From assembly GCA_052143655.1 (NCBI GenBank), contig JBKQSL010000292.1, forward strand, positions 1 through 5,200: 5,200 nucleotides of DNA, read 5' to 3'. The position numbers and the translations under genes were made by a program. The stretch comes from CAVSUR01 sp052143655. GTDB lineage: Bacteria; Actinomycetota; Actinomycetes; Streptosporangiales; Streptosporangiaceae. Below the pieces are notes generated by a model. The model had not been told where the DNA came from. It did no database searches and saw nothing but the letters and a program-made list of their open reading frames with translations. Within the stretch, counting starts at the first letter, position 1. Every line of letters begins with the position of its first letter. This document shows positions 5,147 through 5,200 of the stretch, in pieces.

Positions 5147-5200
5147 CGCCAGCATGCCCTCACGCAAGGCAAAAGCCCGCCTGCCCGGATAGCCTCGATT

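Larger units (their letters stand above)
3611..5160 (+). mobile_element. IS110-family insertion sequence (ends proposed)
   Basis: The element's presence is shown by its transposase; its ends are inferred. IS110 elements usually lack terminal inverted repeats and make no target duplication, so ends must come from guide matches or empty sites. A CT dinucleotide, the core used by known bridge-RNA IS110 elements, occurs at 3609-3610 and 5159-5160, and candidate guide segments in the leader match sequence on both sides of both (see the ncRNA entry). This gives about 1550 bp with a roughly 240-bp left noncoding end and a 69-bp right end, normal proportions for the IS110 group, in which the RNA lies upstream of the transposase. 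The element would begin 20 bp after the oxidoreductase stop, leaving that gene intact. Existence is near certain; the exact ends are a hypothesis. Confidence 0.6.

Noticed and set aside
3592..5200. Terminal inverted repeats or a target-site duplication for the insertion sequence
   Set aside because: None seen by eye, and the IS110 family normally has neither, so ends cannot be set this way.
1..5200. tRNA, rRNA or CRISPR array
   Set aside because: No cloverleaf, rRNA-like stretch or regularly spaced repeats were seen on either strand.

Overview
The window is very GC-rich. It has SD-led and apparently leaderless starts, TTG and GTG initiation, an Ala/Pro/Gly-rich lipoprotein and protein families common in high-GC Gram-positives. 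All of this points to an actinomycete chromosome (Streptomyces or a relative). The genus cannot be fixed from the sequence.

Layout: the left half is read on the minus strand. In transcription order it holds a very short DinB/maleylpyruvate-isomerase N-terminal-type gene (2499 down to 2236), a helix-hairpin-helix plus PHP-domain phosphoesterase whose GTG directly follows the TAA of the first gene (2235 down to 1246), and, after a 61-bp gap, a secreted lipoprotein of the phosphodiester glycosidase (DUF2233/NAGPA-like) family (1151 down to 12). A 147-bp divergent control region (2500-2646) with a perfect tandem 8-mer separates these genes from a plus-strand, zinc-independent NADP-dependent quinone-oxidoreductase-like gene (2647-3591).

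The right third is an IS110-family insertion sequence beginning just past the oxidoreductase stop. Its 412-residue transposase (3853-5091) keeps a D-E-D-D RuvC-like tetrad and a C-terminal Transposase_20 domain with a candidate nucleophilic serine. The 261-bp leader between the oxidoreductase stop and the transposase start has no gene but can be folded by hand into a 5' hairpin followed by two guide-loop-like structures, as expected of an IS110 bridge RNA (about 175 nt, 3612-3786). Short segments in the two loops match the proposed left flank, right flank, right end and left end. All four point to one pair of junctions, with a CT core at 3609-3610 and at 5159-5160. That predicts an element of about 1.55 kb and an empty site reading GGGTCA-CT-CACGC. 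This hypothesis is the most interesting item in the window. The matches are short, were found by eye and sit in GC-rich DNA.

The chromosomal genes do not form one recognisable pathway. The DinB-type and PHP genes look translationally coupled; the lipoprotein probably has its own promoter.
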